64,000 bases of DNA from Gemmataceae bacterium (GTDB lineage: Bacteria > Planctomycetota > Planctomycetia > Gemmatales > Gemmataceae). The notes beneath the pieces were generated by a model. It had not been told where the DNA came from, did no database searches, and saw only the letters and a list, made by a program, of their open reading frames with translations. The position numbers and the translations under genes were made by a program. The stretch covers positions 4,247,006 through 4,311,005 of the forward strand of contig LR594584.1 in the NCBI GenBank assembly GCA_901538445.1, in the 5' to 3' direction. Position 1 is the stretch's first letter; each line of letters begins with the position of its first letter. Positions 62,599-64,000 of this stretch are shown piece by piece.

Positions 62599-62629
62599 TA
62601 TATATGACTATATCGATTTACTTGATCAA
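62599..62629 (-). promoter_or_regulatory. Candidate promoter for the lipoprotein/DUF1559/PSD1 genes
   Basis: On the minus strand, TTGATC (62629-62624) is followed after 17 bases by CATATA (62606-62601), or after 19 by TATATA (62604-62599). This is the most AT-rich spot nearby and would start RNA near 62592, immediately ahead of the three hairpins. Confidence 0.4.
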
Positions 62630-63010
62630 GATGCTTCAGTCTGTTTCGTGGATTTGGTGCTCGCGGGATCGCGAACTTTGTCAACTCCGAGAACCCACAG
62701 GTTGTGAAAATCGCGATGTGCAAGGAAAAGTGGAAATTCTCGCGGCGGATTTTCCTCGGAATTGTTTCTTACACTCCGAGTTGATTGGTTGAACGGCCCC
62801 TCTTCAGGTTCCTCACGTGATTCGAGTTGCGGAATCACCAAGCTACTGAGTCGTCATTTCGCTCGCGTGGTGCGAGCACGTCGCGCGAAATACCCACCTT
62901 GGCTGTCGCAATTGCAACCCGCGAAACCCGGTTTATCATCGTCAGCGTCGCAACGAACTCCTCACCGGCCGGCCACCGGCCGCCTGACCTAACACGAACA
63001 GGAGAAGACC

Positions 63011-63463
63011 ATGGTGACCGCGATGATGAACCCGATGTCCGCCGCCAGCACCACCACCCCGAGCACCGGCATGGGCATGCCGATGCCGGCCATGGGGCCG
63101 AACATGGTCATGGTGCCCCGCTGCAAGATGAAGATGGAGAAGTGCGCGGGCGGCATGAAGATCACCTGCACCTGCACCGACCCGGCCGCCTGCGCTATGA
63201 TGCAGAACCTCTGCAAGATGATGGCCGGCGGGATGGTGTCGTGCTGCTGCATGATGAACGGCATGATGGTGTGCTGCTGCAACCTGACGATGGGCATGTG
63301 CAAGTGCGAGATGACCGCCGACGGGTGCTGCGTCACCTGCACGAGCGGCGACGCCGAGTGCTGCAAGATGATCCAGTGCTGCTGCGACTGCATGACGGCC
63401 TGCATGGCGGCCGGCTGCACCTGCTGCATGACGATGGGCGGCACCCCGGTGTGCTGCTGCTGA
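63011..63463 (+). CDS. Cysteine- and methionine-rich putative metal-binding protein
   Basis: 150 residues from ATG 63011 with AGGAGAAG upstream. By hand count 30 residues are Cys and about 30 are Met. A Met/Pro/Thr-rich start (about 1-35, MGMPMPAMGPNMVMVP) is followed by a dense array of CCC, CC, CxC and CxxC motifs (SCCCMMNGMMVCCCN, AECCKMIQCCCDCM) to the last residues VCCC. No signal peptide or membrane helix is evident. The pattern suits binding many soft metal ions such as Cu(I) or Zn. It is not a standard metallothionein. It lies ahead of an Rrf2 regulator. Confidence 0.75.
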   Translation: MVTAMMNPMSAASTTTPSTGMGMPMPAMGPNMVMVPRCKMKMEKCAGGMKITCTCTDPAACAMMQNLCKMMAGGMVSCCCMMNGMMVCCCNLTMGMCKCEMTADGCCVTCTSGDAECCKMIQCCCDCMTACMAAGCTCCMTMGGTPVCCC

Positions 63464-63516
63464 GCAACACGGACCGAGCGACGCGGCCCGTTTCTCTCCC
63501 GGAGACGCGACACCTC

Positions 63517-63555
63517 GACCGACCCGCCGACCTTCGGCGGGTCGGTCTCGTTTGT
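63517..63555 (+). terminator. Terminator after the Cys/Met-rich gene
   Basis: A perfect 14-bp stem (63517-63530 with 63534-63547) around CCT, then TCGTTTGT. Confidence 0.8.
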
Positions 63556-63615
63556 GGGGGAGGGCGCAGCAGCGTGTTCAAGAGAACCAAAACATCACTT
63601 TGTTAACTCGAAAAC

Positions 63616-63643
63616 TTGACATCATTCGTGTGAGGTGTTAAAT
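63616..63643 (+). promoter_or_regulatory. Candidate promoter of the Rrf2 gene
   Basis: TTGACA at 63616-63621 and TTAAAT at 63638-63643, 16 bases apart, 60 bases before the GTG start. The -35 matches the consensus. Confidence 0.5.
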
Positions 63644-63702
63644 CTGGAAACGTCGACTGCGTTGATCGAGATTCGCCCTGACGCCAGGACGCGAGGGGAG
63701 CC

Positions 63703-64000
63703 GTGAAACTGTCGCGCAAAGCGGATTACGCCCTGCGGGTGTTGTTCACGCTCGTCGATCGCCGCGGCGAAGGCCCAATTTCGATGACCGCGCTCGCGAA
63801 GCAGAACGATGTGCCGAAGCGGTTCCTCGAACACATCATGCTCGATTTGAAGTCACAGCGGTGGGTCGAGAGCACCCCCGGACGCACCGGCGGGTACGCT
63901 TTGGCTTGCTCACCGGACGACGTCACACTCGGTCAGGTCGTCCGCTTCTTCGACGGCGTCATCGCCCCGGTCGGGTGCGTGTCCGTCACCAACTTTGAAG
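63703..64000 (+). CDS. Rrf2-family transcriptional regulator (N-terminal part)
   Basis: The right edge cuts the gene after 99 codons. It starts at a GTG (63703) with GAGGGGAG upstream. The sequence KLSRKADYALRVLFTLV is the usual Rrf2/IscR start; a winged helix follows (ALAKQNDVPKRFLEHIMLDL, then RTGGYALACSPDDVTLGQVV). IAPVGCVS near the end holds the first of the Cys residues that ligate an Fe-S cluster in IscR/NsrR/RsrR-type members; the others lie outside. It probably senses iron-sulfur, NO or redox state. The preceding Cys/Met-rich gene could be a target. Confidence 0.88.
   Translation, partial: MKLSRKADYALRVLFTLVDRRGEGPISMTALAKQNDVPKRFLEHIMLDLKSQRWVESTPGRTGGYALACSPDDVTLGQVVRFFDGVIAPVGCVSVTNFE

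Noticed and set aside
62547-62792. 81-aa open frame in the AT-rich gap
   Set aside because: It spans the hairpins and the promoter-like site, lacks a ribosome site and has no protein-like pattern.

Overview
The window is GC-rich bacterial DNA from the phylum Planctomycetota, most likely the family Gemmataceae. The signs are a PSD1-type cytochrome protein next to a DUF1501 protein and a DUF1559 prepilin-like protein, a BBP7-type outer-membrane barrel, an RTX protein with an N-terminal LEDRTTPA motif, several eukaryotic-like Ser/Thr kinases, many GTG starts and very GC-rich third codon positions. No rRNA, tRNA, CRISPR array, prophage or intact insertion sequence was recognised.

Layout: 1-6.3 kb holds minus-strand genes (sugar kinase fragment, BBP7 barrel, patatin-like lipoprotein, a Kef-type antiporter overlapping a LOG-family hydrolase, an exported truncated globin). 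6.6-9.6 kb reads plus (HtrA-like protease, a 58-aa protein, a possible RdgC-like protein). 9.9-16.9 kb reads minus (caspase-fold protein lacking its catalytic residues, RTX protein, Ser/Thr kinase, ClpB). 17.1-21.1 kb reads plus (SGNH/AlgX-like and MBOAT/AlgI-like O-acetylation pair, HEPN-like membrane protein, APH-fold kinase).

21.3-36.2 kb is a Tad/Flp pilus locus, all on plus: four Flp-type pilins (three in a 484-bp tandem repeat), a CpaA peptidase, CpaB, CpaC secretin, CpaE/TadZ, CpaF/TadA ATPase, TadB, TadC, a lipoprotein, a small membrane protein, a winged-helix AAA+ ATPase and a TPR lipoprotein resembling TadD. It is enough to process, export and assemble Flp pili; TadE/F/G-type minor pilins are not visible. 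36.3-47.1 kb holds a c-type cytochrome protein, an outer-membrane protein, GlpD, a GlcD-type oxidase (minus) and SbcD-SbcC. 47.4-52.8 kb is a minus cluster of three membrane-anchored proteins and a kinase-SUMF1 fusion. 53.5-55.7 kb is a kinase with leucine-rich repeats. 56.6-62.3 kb is the DUF1501/PSD1/DUF1559/lipoprotein set (minus). The window ends with a 150-aa protein that is about 20% Cys and 20% Met, followed by the start of an Rrf2-family regulator.

The spacers are unusually structured. Seven palindromes of about 65-90 bp have arms that each fold into their own hairpin, and two arrays contain micro-hairpins with 7-8 bp stems and mostly 3-nt loops. A 12-bp stem encloses three hairpins ahead of cpaB. 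Three hairpins share the same TGAGGAG loop ahead of the lipoprotein/DUF1559 genes. These non-coding structures, the degenerate caspase-fold protein and the Cys/Met-rich protein are the most novel-looking parts of the window. All functions are inferred from sequence reading alone.
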